Shown: positions 36,473-46,124, counted from the first letter of the stretch. The stretch is DNA of 64,000 nt from Giardia muris (GCA_006247105.1 CM016927.1:744001-808000), one strand, 5' to 3'. Numbers and translations: made by a program. The notes: generated by a model from the letters alone, not told the origin.

Positions 36473-39400
36473 CTACTTCTTGGGGTCGAGGTTCGCCCAG
36501 ACCTGGACTCCAAGGGTGCCCTCGAGAGCGTCGAGGTACTCGTCGCTGACGAGGTAGTCTCTGCGAGCGACCGCGTCGATCATGATGCGGTCGGCGCAAA
36601 GGCCACGACGCCTCGCCTCGGCCGCGGTCGCCTCGTTCTTCGCGAACTCGTGGATGTACCTGATGTTCGCCTCGATCATCTTGACGTCCTGGGCCTGCTT
36701 CGCGACGAGGCGCTCACGGTACCACTCGCTCTCGATCACGTAATCGCGAGTGAACATCTTGCGGAACTCGGGGGAGTGCAGGTTCAGCCCGTTGTACTCC
36801 CCGTACTTGCAGATGTGGAGGAGGTGCTTGAGCGGAGGGACCGCCTCGTCGACGGACCCGTCCGCGAAGTACTGGTCGATAACGCGGAGTTGGGACTCGC
36901 GGATGTTCAGGATCCCGTCGGCGAAGGCGTCGAGGCCCTGAAGCTCGGGCTTCATGTGCTCCTTCTCGAAGATGGTGTAGACCGCGTCGAAGACGCGCGA
37001 GAAGAAGGTCTTGACGAAGGCCCAGGTAATACGATACCCGAGAATCGAGGCAGGAATCAGCTTTCCTTGGTGCTCGAAGTCTTCGACCTTCTCGAGGTAC
37101 TTGTGCTCGATCAGGTATGCGGGGTCACGTTCCTCAGGCGACATGCGGCTAAGAACCTCTGGTATGATGAGAGATAGGTCATGGTCGACCTTCAGCTTGT
37201 GCCCAATATACCCTGCCGCTGTTGAGAAGCAAGGCGTTCCAGTCAGCACCAACGAAAGGAAGCAGTTGTTGAGATCGACAATCGGAAGGAGGGAGTTGAA
37301 GGGCCCCTTCGTAAGCGCACCCTCGACACCGGCCCCCGTGGTCGACGGGGACTTCCCCGTCAAGCATGGAATCAGATCCATGAAAAGCTCGGGAAGCTCC
37401 TGGTAATGCATAGGATTGAAGACCGCAAGCGGGCGGATGTCCCCGTCCTTCGGATTCAGGCGGCGCCCCGGAACGACAAGACTGACTGGCATGTACACGG
37501 GCTTCTCGAGAGGGATCCCGCGAGCCAGACGCAAGGCGATCTCGCAGGCGTACTTCTCCATGCGGAAGGGCTCGCGCCACTCCTGACGATCCTGAAGGTA
37601 ACGGACGTTTGCGGTACGGACGGGGTGCCCATCATTCATGCCCGTGATGCGTGGGAGCGCCGAGATGACACAATAGTCCTCGTCGGGGTATTCGCCCGCC
37701 GCGAAGCTTTTGATGAACTCCTGCATCGGCTCCGAGAACTTCTCCAGGCTCATGACGTCTGCCGCGATCTGCTCGCACTCCCGACGCGAGATCTTCTCAA
37801 AGTTCGTGATGAACGTCCGGCCCTCGCAACGGGACATGTCGAACTCGCATTGCTTGTCAATCCCGGGGTGAACGCAGTCGTCGGGCCGCTGGAAGAAGCG
37901 GTACTCGCAGTTACTGACGAACTTGTACGACTTCTTCGAGATGGAACCCTCGCCACGCGGTCGGTTCCCGTTATCATACTCGGCGGAATGGACAGAAGGG
38001 ACGACAGGGCGTAGTGACTCCTCATACTCGGCCAGCTCGGGGACGCGGACGACAGTAGAGGCAGAAATGTCATCCTCAGTCTGGATCTTCTGGTTCGGAT
38101 AGTAATCCGCGCGTAGTCGGTAGTTACGCCACCTCCACTGGCCCGTCTCGTCACGCTCAGACCCGACACGCAGGTAGTTGACCTGAAGCGGGGCGTCCTG
38201 GAAGATGATCGTGTGTCCAGTCGTCCCGTTCGTCTTATCGACGCGGAACTGCGTCTTCCACGAGTCAAAGTCGCCCCAGGATGGACGGTAGAGCGCCTTC
38301 AGGACAAAGATGAAGCCGAGAACGTCAGGCTTCTGCTTGTAAAGGTCGTGGAGCCACCGGTTGTACTCGTCCGTGTAGAGCTCCGCGTCGACCGTCAGGA
38401 GCTTGATCACAGACCCGAGCGTGCGGTCCGACGAGAGGATGTGGCGAGTCTCGCTCTTGACAGTCCCGTCGCGGAAGCGCGTCGTGTAGTCGTAGTGGAA
38501 GACCGCCTCGACGTCCTCGACGAGTCGGTCGAAGTCCGCTACATAGAAGGACCCGGAGGTGATCGCGTCGAGCACGCTCTTGCTAATCTCGGACTTTCCT
38601 CCGCCCGAGACGGTAAACGGCTTGTGGAAGTTGCAGACATTGTCCGCACTCGTCCCGCGTAGCATCCAGGTGTGCGAGACAGGGTGGCGGAGGAGACGAA
38701 CACGGTATCCGTTTGGAAGGACATAATCGACGTGCGCCATCATCGTCTCCTTGATCTCCTCCCCAGACTCGGGATGAGTCCAAGAGATCGCTCGATGCGC
38801 AAGCTCGATGTGCATCGTCTCGGGAACGTAGACGATGCTTCGCGGGTAAAGAGCATCGATCAGAACTCCACGAGCCTTATCATAGCGTGCAACGGGGTGT
38901 TGAGACGGTGCCAGGAGACGACGCATCTCGGAGAACGTGCGGCAGGCCCCTGGGAAGCCTAGAGACGCACGCGATGTGCTCGATAGGATCCCAGCCGGGA
39001 TGAAGTCGTCCTCTCGAAGGACGAGACCGACACTACGGTCATCAGCGCGGAATGCCCGCCCCCACGAGCGCGCCATGAAGGAGATGCAGCCGCCACTGTG
39101 CTCCTCCTCAGCGTTCCCTCGGATATTCGCCGCAAACGAAATTTGGGTCTTGATCTCCTTCTTCGTGTACCCGTAATACGTGTCTGCGACGAGCGTGATA
39201 GAGACGCCATCAAGAGACCGGTAGCAGACCTTGAATGCACTCCCTCCGTTATAGAGCTCGTCCTCGGATGCCCAGCACATCCCATCACGGCGCTGGCGCT
39301 CGGTCGCCTGGTCGATGTGCGGAAGCCCGACATCCTTCTTGCGGAGCTTTCGGAGGTGCGGGGCGATGATGATGCAAGTCGTGACGCCGATATTTCGCTC

Positions 39401-40354
39401 AGGTTGGAGCCAGAGGTCGTTCTCGGGAAGGTTCGGGTCTCCAGCGTTCCCGAAGATCAGTTCTGCGAAGGCCAGGTTGCTGACGTAGGCCCCGGGGGCG
39501 AAGAAGCGGACCTCCATGTGCTTCTGAGGGAAGTCCTTGTTGACTCCGGGCTGCACGACTGGAGTCAAGTAGGCGGAGCACCAGCAGTGGCAGCGCTTGG
39601 CCTCGGGGAGCGTCCCGGTATATGGGAGCGCGAGGGTCGCCGTGGGCGGGTGAAGGGCATGATAAAGCAGGTACGCGAAGGTTAGCGTCGGGACCGCGCG
39701 CTTGTCGAAGGGAATTGGAAGGTGGCCCTCGGAGACATGGAAGGTTCCAACCGTTGTGCGCTTGTCGGACTCCGGGTTAGCAAGAAGGCCTTGCGGGATG
39801 TGAACCGCCTCCGTCCCGCTCGCCTTGTAGTAATTCGCGTTGAAGGGCGTCGAGAGCTCGAAGGCAACCCCGCAACGGTCCATGGTGAAGCAATTAACCT
39901 GGGCTGGGAGCTGAAGCCCGTCTCGGATCGATGCTGGTAGTGCACTGAGGCGTAAGTTGGCGTCAATGAATCTCTGGACCCTAGCGTCGACGGGGGAGAG
40001 GTGCTTGGTGAGACAGACGGTTGCTCCACGAAGAGAGGTCAGCAGGTCGTGAGCGATCGAGGAAACCGTAACCTGCTCTCCTGCTGGTGTGGATGTAGGA
40101 GCGGCTCCAGGGGCACGGCGGATCTGGGCGGGATTTGGAGTCCCGATCGTCGACCCGACCGTCGAAGACCCGATGCAGATGGAACAGTTCGAATCGACAG
40201 GTTCGAACCCCAAAGTCTGGAGCTTCATGTTGATGTACTCGCGGAGGACCTCGCGGCTCGCGAATGCGTCGCGGGTGCGCTCCGTCACAAGCCCGAGCGA
40301 GCGGACCATGTCGGCCTCGGGGCGACGGGTCAGGATGTCCTCGGCCAAAGCCAT
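36473..40354 (-). CDS. Large metabolic enzyme resembling PPi-type phosphoenolpyruvate carboxykinase
   Basis: A 1,293-residue globular protein with no coiled coil or repeats. The C-terminal third carries blocks that I associate with the ~1,150-residue PPi-dependent PEP carboxykinase family identified in Entamoeba histolytica and Propionibacterium: GKSPSTTGAG followed by EGALTKGPFN (residues about 1020-1045), GHKLKVDHDLSLIIPEVLSR, PAYLIEHKYLEKVEDFEHQG, and a C-terminal SEWYRERLVAKQ. That enzyme interconverts oxaloacetate plus PPi with PEP plus CO2 and Pi, fitting PPi-based glycolysis in anaerobic protists. The family is mostly bacterial, so lateral transfer is plausible. The gene lies tail-to-tail with the kinase (142 bp) and starts after CCGAAAA directly at the ATG. 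There is no exact AGTRAAY; GAATGAAT follows the stop. Confidence 0.62.
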   Translation of the reverse strand: MALAEDILTRRPEADMVRSLGLVTERTRDAFASREVLREYINMKLQTLGFEPVDSNCSICIGSSTVGSTIGTPNPAQIRRAPGAAPTSTPAGEQVTVSSIAHDLLTSLRGATVCLTKHLSPVDARVQRFIDANLRLSALPASIRDGLQLPAQVNCFTMDRCGVAFELSTPFNANYYKASGTEAVHIPQGLLANPESDKRTTVGTFHVSEGHLPIPFDKRAVPTLTFAYLLYHALHPPTATLALPYTGTLPEAKRCHCWCSAYLTPVVQPGVNKDFPQKHMEVRFFAPGAYVSNLAFAELIFGNAGDPNLPENDLWLQPERNIGVTTCIIIAPHLRKLRKKDVGLPHIDQATERQRRDGMCWASEDELYNGGSAFKVCYRSLDGVSITLVADTYYGYTKKEIKTQISFAANIRGNAEEEHSGGCISFMARSWGRAFRADDRSVGLVLREDDFIPAGILSSTSRASLGFPGACRTFSEMRRLLAPSQHPVARYDKARGVLIDALYPRSIVYVPETMHIELAHRAISWTHPESGEEIKETMMAHVDYVLPNGYRVRLLRHPVSHTWMLRGTSADNVCNFHKPFTVSGGGKSEISKSVLDAITSGSFYVADFDRLVEDVEAVFHYDYTTRFRDGTVKSETRHILSSDRTLGSVIKLLTVDAELYTDEYNRWLHDLYKQKPDVLGFIFVLKALYRPSWGDFDSWKTQFRVDKTNGTTGHTIIFQDAPLQVNYLRVGSERDETGQWRWRNYRLRADYYPNQKIQTEDDISASTVVRVPELAEYEESLRPVVPSVHSAEYDNGNRPRGEGSISKKSYKFVSNCEYRFFQRPDDCVHPGIDKQCEFDMSRCEGRTFITNFEKISRRECEQIAADVMSLEKFSEPMQEFIKSFAAGEYPDEDYCVISALPRITGMNDGHPVRTANVRYLQDRQEWREPFRMEKYACEIALRLARGIPLEKPVYMPVSLVVPGRRLNPKDGDIRPLAVFNPMHYQELPELFMDLIPCLTGKSPSTTGAGVEGALTKGPFNSLLPIVDLNNCFLSLVLTGTPCFSTAAGYIGHKLKVDHDLSLIIPEVLSRMSPEERDPAYLIEHKYLEKVEDFEHQGKLIPASILGYRITWAFVKTFFSRVFDAVYTIFEKEHMKPELQGLDAFADGILNIRESQLRVIDQYFADGSVDEAVPPLKHLLHICKYGEYNGLNLHSPEFRKMFTRDYVIESEWYRERLVAKQAQDVKMIEANIRYIHEFAKNEATAAEARRRGLCADRIMIDAVARRDYLVSDEYLDALEGTLGVQVWANLDPKK

Positions 40355-40371
40355 TTTTCGGCTGGATCGGC

Positions 40372-40378
40372 GTTTACT
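40372..40378 (-). promoter_or_regulatory. Poly(A) signal AGTAAAC of the 502-residue hypothetical gene
   Basis: Overlaps the TAG stop, just upstream of the PEPCK-like gene's start region. Confidence 0.75.
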
Positions 40379-41885
40379 AGCAGAAGGCTACGTCGAAGTC
40401 TGGGTACTCGGTCCCCAGGAGGTAGGCGCCCAGAGCCCGGAGGGCGTGCCGGGAGCCGACGAGCCCGGTCCCGTCGAAGCTTTCCGAGACCCGTACCTTC
40501 GGCTGCTCAACGTCATCAAGTTGTCGAAGGATGTTCCTGTACAGAAGACCGTTCAGTTGCGAGGCGGCCTCAAGGTAGAGGGCACTCGTGTCGCTCATGA
40601 TGGACCGGAGCCTTGAAAGGGTCAATGCCTTTGAGGGCCGTCGGGTTAGAAAAGTATAGGTGTGGGCGACGTCAGATAAGACGAAGAGGGAAGGGTACTG
40701 GGTGGAGACATAGTAGGGAGAGGTGCGTCCGGGCCGTGTCTGCAGTTGTCTAACGAGATCTACGTCAAGAAGAACGACGAGGTCAAACGCCTGATTCATC
40801 TGCGCTATGGCGACTGAAAGGCCAAGAACGCCGTTGAATAGCACCGTCCGCCCCTGTCCTGTGGCGACAGGCGCAATTCCCGCCAATAATGATCTCCGAC
40901 GTCTAATTGCCTCTTGAAAGGTGAGCAATTGTGGTCCCTGTTCTCTCCCTTCGAATAACACTTTTGAGGACATTCCCTCAGAAGGATTATCCAAAAGGCA
41001 CTCTCTACGCCGTCGTAAGCCTGCTAGAGACGCCATCTCGGTCAAGGACACATGCCCCAGAACGTACGGCAACAGAAGGTAGGCGACCTCCGTATCCGCC
41101 TCATCAGACGTCAAGACTGATTCGGGATGACTTCGAATGCTCGTCGGCAAGTCCATCTCTGAGTCATCACCCCTCTTATGCGCGTTAGGCACGATCTCAA
41201 GCGTCCCGAACGCCGCCAGAAAGCCGAGTAGCTCTGCAGCCTTGCCAATTGGAGTCTTCGTCCCGATCCCAACTCGTAGGCCTAATAGAAGAGAAATCCT
41301 GATAACGTCGAGAAGACCAGAGGGCAAAAGCTCCTCGGCCGCCTTGAGACGCATCCCCGAGGCTAGGGAGAAGGTCCAACTATGTGCAAGCAGCGGGAGG
41401 AGGTAGGAACTGACGTCCAAGCCCAGAACCTGTGGATTAGTAGTCGTCATCCTTCTCTCTCCTTGCATTTGAGCTTGTGCCTCAAGACGTCTCTTTAATT
41501 CCGCGGCCAGGTCGTCAGTCACACTAGAAAGCCTAGCAGCGAGAGGCGAGAGCGAAAGCTCGCACCCCATAATGGCAAGCAACGAGGTGAAAGGGAGAAG
41601 GACGCCTACAGCCACCATCACCGCTTGCCGGTTGCTATCGCAGCTCAGCCCACCCTTGTAGCAGTATAGTGCCACGGCTCCACGGTGGACCGAGAAGGAG
41701 AGGTCCGTCTGTTGCGCATGGCTCCCAGCGATGAGGGCCGTATGCTGAAGCTCTCGTGCGAGCTCGGCACCAACCGCATCGTCTGCGGGGACGATTGCGT
41801 CCAGGGTATGACCGACGGAGGCATCGAAGCGGGCAAGAAAGGCGTGGGTTGGCCGAGTTACGACGTCCTTCTCGAAGATAGTCAT
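40377..41885 (-). CDS. Hypothetical protein, 502 residues
   Basis: Not recognised. The start is taken at ATG 41885, one base after the stop of the GTPase gene (TAAAATG); the longer frame merely overlaps that gene. The protein is globular, rich in Leu and Ala, with helical stretches (LARELQHTALIAG, DDLAAELKRRLEAQ) and a beta-like segment FDLVVLLDVDLVRQL near residue 390. No signal peptide or known motif is visible. AGTAAAC overlaps the TAG stop, 22 bp before the PEPCK-like gene. The tight GTPase-to-hypothetical junction leaves little room for an independent promoter apart from the TAAA tract. Confidence 0.8.
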   Translation of the reverse strand: MTIFEKDVVTRPTHAFLARFDASVGHTLDAIVPADDAVGAELARELQHTALIAGSHAQQTDLSFSVHRGAVALYCYKGGLSCDSNRQAVMVAVGVLLPFTSLLAIMGCELSLSPLAARLSSVTDDLAAELKRRLEAQAQMQGERRMTTTNPQVLGLDVSSYLLPLLAHSWTFSLASGMRLKAAEELLPSGLLDVIRISLLLGLRVGIGTKTPIGKAAELLGFLAAFGTLEIVPNAHKRGDDSEMDLPTSIRSHPESVLTSDEADTEVAYLLLPYVLGHVSLTEMASLAGLRRRRECLLDNPSEGMSSKVLFEGREQGPQLLTFQEAIRRRRSLLAGIAPVATGQGRTVLFNGVLGLSVAIAQMNQAFDLVVLLDVDLVRQLQTRPGRTSPYYVSTQYPSLFVLSDVAHTYTFLTRRPSKALTLSRLRSIMSDTSALYLEAASQLNGLLYRNILRQLDDVEQPKVRVSESFDGTGLVGSRHALRALGAYLLGTEYPDFDVAFC

Positions 41886-41886
41886 T

Positions 41887-42387
41887 TTACTGCTTAAGAG
41901 TGCGTACCCAAGCGCCAACCTCTTGCACTCCTGAACCATCAAGCCCACAAAAGAGGAAGATGGCTTCAATGGTCCGAGGAGAGCCAAGGGCATGCCTATA
42001 GTACTCTCGATCCCGAGTAACTCCTGGCAGGTCTATCTTTGTGACGACGACGGCTATCCGTACGTTGGCGAAGGCGGGATGGGCCAGGGTGGTCTGGAGG
42101 ATGCTGGCGGACTTCTGGATCGGGGCGCGCCCGTCAATGACGAAGAGGCAAGCCCGCATCTTGTCGTACTGGGTCGCCCACTGCTGCCGCATCTCCTCGG
42201 CGCCGGCGACGTCGATGACCCGCAGCTTCCCGAGGGTCGTCTCCATGAAGCTCGGGGTTGCAGACTGAGGGGTAAATGAGTTTGTCCTCAGGTAGTGCAA
42301 AAGCGTCGACTTTCCGGCGCAGGTATCTCCAAGGATGACGAGGCTCCCCGGCCCTGGCCGGTTGAGGCGCGAGGCGCTTGCCCCCAT
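41887..42387 (-). CDS. ARF/ARL-like small GTPase, divergent
   Basis: A 166-residue small GTPase with a predicted N-myristoylation start (MGASAS). The P-loop GDTCAGKS is at residues 20-27. The switch II motif DVAGAEE (59-65) stands where ARF proteins have DVGGQD, and TKID replaces NKxD for guanine specificity. Length and layout match the ARF/ARL/SAR family, which controls membrane traffic or ciliary cargo from the membrane surface. The switch II Gly-Gln pair is replaced by Ala-Gly-Ala, so GTP hydrolysis could be altered. The start follows GCAGTAAAA. The SRP-receptor beta GTPase is an alternative, but the Gly2 myristoylation site argues for ARL. Confidence 0.85.
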   Translation of the reverse strand: MGASASRLNRPGPGSLVILGDTCAGKSTLLHYLRTNSFTPQSATPSFMETTLGKLRVIDVAGAEEMRQQWATQYDKMRACLFVIDGRAPIQKSASILQTTLAHPAFANVRIAVVVTKIDLPGVTRDREYYRHALGSPRTIEAIFLFCGLDGSGVQEVGAWVRTLKQ

Positions 42388-42405
42388 TTTTACTGCACAT
42401 GTAAC

Positions 42406-42705
42406 TCAACTCCTCAGGAATGGGTGAAGAGGAAAGATCGTGGAGTATAGCCACCCCTCTTCGTCAGGTATGAACCAGGCTCTCTCTTCGACGTCGGAGC
42501 CCACGAGAGTAGCTAGAACGCCCTCGTTGTTGAAAATCCCAAACTCACTGGTCCGACAGAACAGGAACGAGCCCGCAATATATGCAGAACGAATCCATTC
42601 TTTTCCTTTCCTATGCGTATCTCGCCTACCCGAGCAACACAACGTAGACGACATGGAAGGTGGACGTCTCAAAGCCGCTTGTCTTTCAAGCACTCGAGTG
42701 CACAT
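42406..42705 (-). CDS. Possible small protein between surface protein and GTPase (99 or 82 residues)
   Basis: An open frame fills the gap between the surface-protein stop and the GTPase start. The first ATG (42705) overlaps the surface-protein stop as TGATG; a second in-frame ATG is at 42654 (82 residues). The C-terminal 60 residues look protein-like (GSFLFCRTSEFGIF, ERAWFIPDEEGWLYSTIF), with no low complexity. I do not recognise it, and there is no A-rich start context. It may be a real small gene, or it may be the long 3' flank of the surface-protein gene. Confidence 0.4.
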   Translation of the reverse strand: MCTRVLERQAALRRPPSMSSTLCCSGRRDTHRKGKEWIRSAYIAGSFLFCRTSEFGIFNNEGVLATLVGSDVEERAWFIPDEEGWLYSTIFPLHPFLRS

Positions 42706-45700
42706 CAGTACCTTCTGCAACCTAGCCGCCAGACTAATAATCCTCCAATCCCCCCGACGATAATGATGCTCACGACGATGCCCACGATCGCCCCCGTTGA
42801 AAGCGTCGCGGTGCTTTGCGTTGGTATCGTGATGACACAGGCCGATTGATTTCCAGTCGGGACCGTCCCATCACTACACAGAGTACAGGCTGTGGCGGTA
42901 CATTTTATGCAGCTTAGAAAGATCGAGGAGCAGATCGTGCAGTTGAAGGTGCTCCCAGAGGCCGAGTTGTAGTATCCGATGGAGCAGTTAGTGCAGGTGG
43001 TGGCATCTGAGCAGGCCCCGCACCCGGCCGGGCAGAGGGTGAAGGCCCTCGTGGTCTCATTGAAAGGGAAGGGGGCGTTGGAGGCGGGAGTAGTGCACTT
43101 CCCGTTGGAGGCCTCTAAGCAGAGGAGGCTCCCGACCGAGGTCCCGGGGGTCGATGATGCAGGATAGCAGCCGCCCTCGAAGAGGAAGTAGTCCGTCGAG
43201 CAGTTCTCGCACTTCGTGGCGGTCTTCTCGACGGGAGTCGTTCCGTCCGCCTTCATGCAGACTTCGTTGATGGTCGCCCTCGAGAGAATTGATCCGAGCT
43301 CGGTGCAGGCCCCGTCGATCGGGACGAACCCAGGCCTGCACTCCCTGCAGACGAGGGTCTCTTCAATGAGGAAGGACGAAGCGCAGATCCCGAGGGAGGC
43401 GGCTCTGGAGGAGGAGTAGCACCCGCCTTGGTAGAACATGAAGCCGTTCTTGCAGGAGATGCACGTATTGCCATTGGAGGCGCAGACGTTGCTGGCGAGG
43501 GCAGTGGTTTTCAACTGGCAGACGCCGTCTATGGGGACATAGTCCGTTTGACACTCAATGGAGATAGCGCTAGCTCCCAACACCTCGCAGGTCATGCAGA
43601 AGTTGTCATTGCTTTGGACGCAAGTCCCGCCGGCCGCGAGGTGAGCTGTCTTGCAGAACCCGTTGGGGCACCTCTCACAATTGCTCAGCGGATCGAAGCC
43701 GTTTTGGCACTGGATGCAGTTGCAGTTGGAGCCGTCAACTAGTGTGCAGCCCGAAGAAGGAGGGGGGTCGCACTTCACGCATGTAAGGCTGGTGCTCATA
43801 AAGTAGCCAGATGCCGTGTTACAGACATCACAGATTCCACTGTTACTGATGAGGTAGCCAGTCTCGCAGGCAGTACAAGAATTTGTTCCGCTGATATTGG
43901 TGCAATGCTCACACCCGAGACAGAGGTAGCAATTGCCATCAGAACCCGTCTTGCTGTTACTTCTACACGCCGTACAGTCTGTTTTAGGGTCGAAGAAGTC
44001 TCGGGAGCAGCTGAGGCATTGATCTCGGGAGTCAACGGTCTGGCAACTGCGGTCTCGTCTAGGAAAACACTGGTCACCGAGAAAGGTGGGTATGTACCCA
44101 GAGGAACAGGTCCTGCACTTCGTAGATGGGTCGAAACCATTGGTGCTACATCGACTACAACGATTGGCCCCGTCTGCCTGGACACAACCGGCACAGTCTC
44201 TGCACTCAAAGCATTGAGTAGGAGGGTCTCCATTCGGAAGGTAACCTTGGGCGCACTTATCACAAGCCGGACCGGTGTAGCCGGCCTCGCAGGAGCTACA
44301 GACGTGATCCGCCTGCATTGTCAAACAGTTCGGACAGTCACCGCAGGCATAACACGCCGAACCGTCGCTACTCGGGAGATAACCCGCTTCACATAACTCA
44401 CATCGGACTCCCTGATAGCCAGTTTGACAGGTTTCGCAGCTTAGTGTCCCGTTGGCAGTGTTGCAATTATGGCACTGCGACGCGGGGCACCAATAGCAGT
44501 TTGCCGGGGTAGTTAATAACTTTGGCAAGTAATCAGGAGCGCACTCGATGCACTTCTCCCCGGTATACGCTGGGTGGCACATCCCACATACTCCTGGGCC
44601 GATGGCAAAAACGCAGTTAAACCCAGAGTACGAGTAGCAATTCGCCCCCGTTTGGTCGCGGAGATAATCCTTCTTGCACGTATGGCAGCTCCCATTGGAA
44701 AATGGTGTCTCACAGTTAGCGACAGTGGATCTAACACATCCTCTAACAAGTTGGTTGGAATTTTCACCAGATCCTGCTTCTGTTATGGATTGGAAACCGG
44801 GTAAGCAGGTAGTACAGCTAAGCGTGGTGTCAGTAGCTCGTCCTGACGAACCCTCGGTGCTACTCCTTCCGCACGTCTCGCAATTGGCGATGCCACCGTT
44901 CTCCACGTCTCCACACAAGTGTAGGTCTTTTCCAGTACCGGAATCTATGAAAGCGTGCTCAGCGCTAGACTTGCATTTTCCACTTCCAACTCCTGTACAA
45001 AGCTGTTTCCCTGGCTCGCTCCCAGTATTGTAACAGCCTCCTTGGAATAGGAAGGCTTCTAGATCAGGATCAGAACTACAGCCTGCACAATTAGTAATCG
45101 ACCCACTATTTTCCGTACAGCCTGGTAGCTTAGCCGTACAGCTCCCATCGATGGGAACGTAGCCGGGGAAACACCGGCCACAAAGCGTCAATTTGTAGCC
45201 GGGGATAACAAACTGCTGGCTGCAGAGAATGGCTGCGATGTCTAGCGACGCGAGATAGCAGCCGCCCGCGAAGAGGAGATACCCAGAATTGCAGGAGGTG
45301 CAATTATGTGATGAAGGGTCTTTCTCGCACCCAGCGTCAATTAAACTCGGGTCACCCTCTGTGACACAGATACCGTTTATCGAGTAGCCTTCATTGCATC
45401 CCACACACACGACCTGGAGGGAATTAAGGGCCAAGGCCACTCCGCAACGCCGGTCGTTGAACGCAACGCACACGTTATCAGACGATAAAGGCGCATACCC
45501 GGCCGTGCAGTTCGTGCACAGGCCATTCTTCATCTTTTGGCAATTCGGGACGCTGCTATAGGCACAGGTGCCTATGTCTTCGTCGCCTGCACCCAGAATT
45601 GTTAGGGCATAGCCGTCATAGCAGGCCGTGCACTGTTCGGGGTTGTTTGCCATCTTACACGTCTTGCAGGTCGAGTCACAGAGGTAGCAAGCGTTGGTAT

Positions 45701-46124
45701 TCGCGGCCTCAGCTTCAGTAACCGTTGTGCTATTAGTCAGCCCATCTCCACACGCCGTGCACTTGAAGGGGCCATCTCCATTTTCATCCGTTGCCGTGCA
45801 GACGGGGCTGGTCGAGTTAACATGGTAGCAGCCCCCTTTGAGAAAGACGTAACCATTTCCGCACTTCTCGCATACACCGGCGTCTGGTGTAGCGCCGCCC
45901 GCCTTCGCACACTTCGCCTTGGCCACGGAAGGATCGACCACTGCCACGCAGGTCCCATTGATTGGGACGTAGCCGGTATCGCATCCAGTGCAAATCTCGA
46001 TTATTCTCTCCGGTGGACCAAATTGTGAACAATCCTGGCAGTGCTGTGTAGTATCGAGGAAGTAACAAGGCTGAGCCAAGGAAGCTATGAGGAAACCGAG
46101 TATGGAAGGAATCGGAAGAAGCAT
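42705..46124 (-). CDS. Cysteine-rich membrane protein, variant-specific surface protein (VSP)-like
   Basis: A 1,139-residue type I membrane protein. It has a signal peptide (residues 1 to about 18), then over 1,000 extracellular residues dense in CXXC pairs. There are five GGCY motifs, typical of Giardia VSPs, and EGF/furin-like modules (e.g. CETCQTGYQGVRCELCEAGY). A single transmembrane helix rich in Ile/Val/Gly is near residues 1108-1130, followed by a tail of about seven residues ending GCRRY. Giardia intestinalis VSPs end in CRGKA, whose Cys is palmitoylated; here Cys-Arg is kept but GKA is not. It is either a VSP of another Giardia species or a high-cysteine membrane protein. VSPs coat the trophozoite and vary antigenically. 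The start follows ATAATTAAATC. Confidence 0.85.
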   Translation of the reverse strand: MLLPIPSILGFLIASLAQPCYFLDTTQHCQDCSQFGPPERIIEICTGCDTGYVPINGTCVAVVDPSVAKAKCAKAGGATPDAGVCEKCGNGYVFLKGGCYHVNSTSPVCTATDENGDGPFKCTACGDGLTNSTTVTEAEAANTNACYLCDSTCKTCKMANNPEQCTACYDGYALTILGAGDEDIGTCAYSSVPNCQKMKNGLCTNCTAGYAPLSSDNVCVAFNDRRCGVALALNSLQVVCVGCNEGYSINGICVTEGDPSLIDAGCEKDPSSHNCTSCNSGYLLFAGGCYLASLDIAAILCSQQFVIPGYKLTLCGRCFPGYVPIDGSCTAKLPGCTENSGSITNCAGCSSDPDLEAFLFQGGCYNTGSEPGKQLCTGVGSGKCKSSAEHAFIDSGTGKDLHLCGDVENGGIANCETCGRSSTEGSSGRATDTTLSCTTCLPGFQSITEAGSGENSNQLVRGCVRSTVANCETPFSNGSCHTCKKDYLRDQTGANCYSYSGFNCVFAIGPGVCGMCHPAYTGEKCIECAPDYLPKLLTTPANCYWCPASQCHNCNTANGTLSCETCQTGYQGVRCELCEAGYLPSSDGSACYACGDCPNCLTMQADHVCSSCEAGYTGPACDKCAQGYLPNGDPPTQCFECRDCAGCVQADGANRCSRCSTNGFDPSTKCRTCSSGYIPTFLGDQCFPRRDRSCQTVDSRDQCLSCSRDFFDPKTDCTACRSNSKTGSDGNCYLCLGCEHCTNISGTNSCTACETGYLISNSGICDVCNTASGYFMSTSLTCVKCDPPPSSGCTLVDGSNCNCIQCQNGFDPLSNCERCPNGFCKTAHLAAGGTCVQSNDNFCMTCEVLGASAISIECQTDYVPIDGVCQLKTTALASNVCASNGNTCISCKNGFMFYQGGCYSSSRAASLGICASSFLIEETLVCRECRPGFVPIDGACTELGSILSRATINEVCMKADGTTPVEKTATKCENCSTDYFLFEGGCYPASSTPGTSVGSLLCLEASNGKCTTPASNAPFPFNETTRAFTLCPAGCGACSDATTCTNCSIGYYNSASGSTFNCTICSSIFLSCIKCTATACTLCSDGTVPTGNQSACVITIPTQSTATLSTGAIVGIVVSIIIVGGIGGLLVWRLGCRRY

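Noticed and set aside
42406..42654. Spliced small gene starting at an A-rich ATG near 42600 on the minus strand
   Set aside because: That alternative frame closes after 17 codons, and no Giardia-type 3' splice motif (CTRACACACAG) is visible downstream.
42440..42849. Plus-strand frames over the 3' end of the surface-protein gene
   Set aside because: They overlap the surface-protein coding end and lack start context and protein-like composition.
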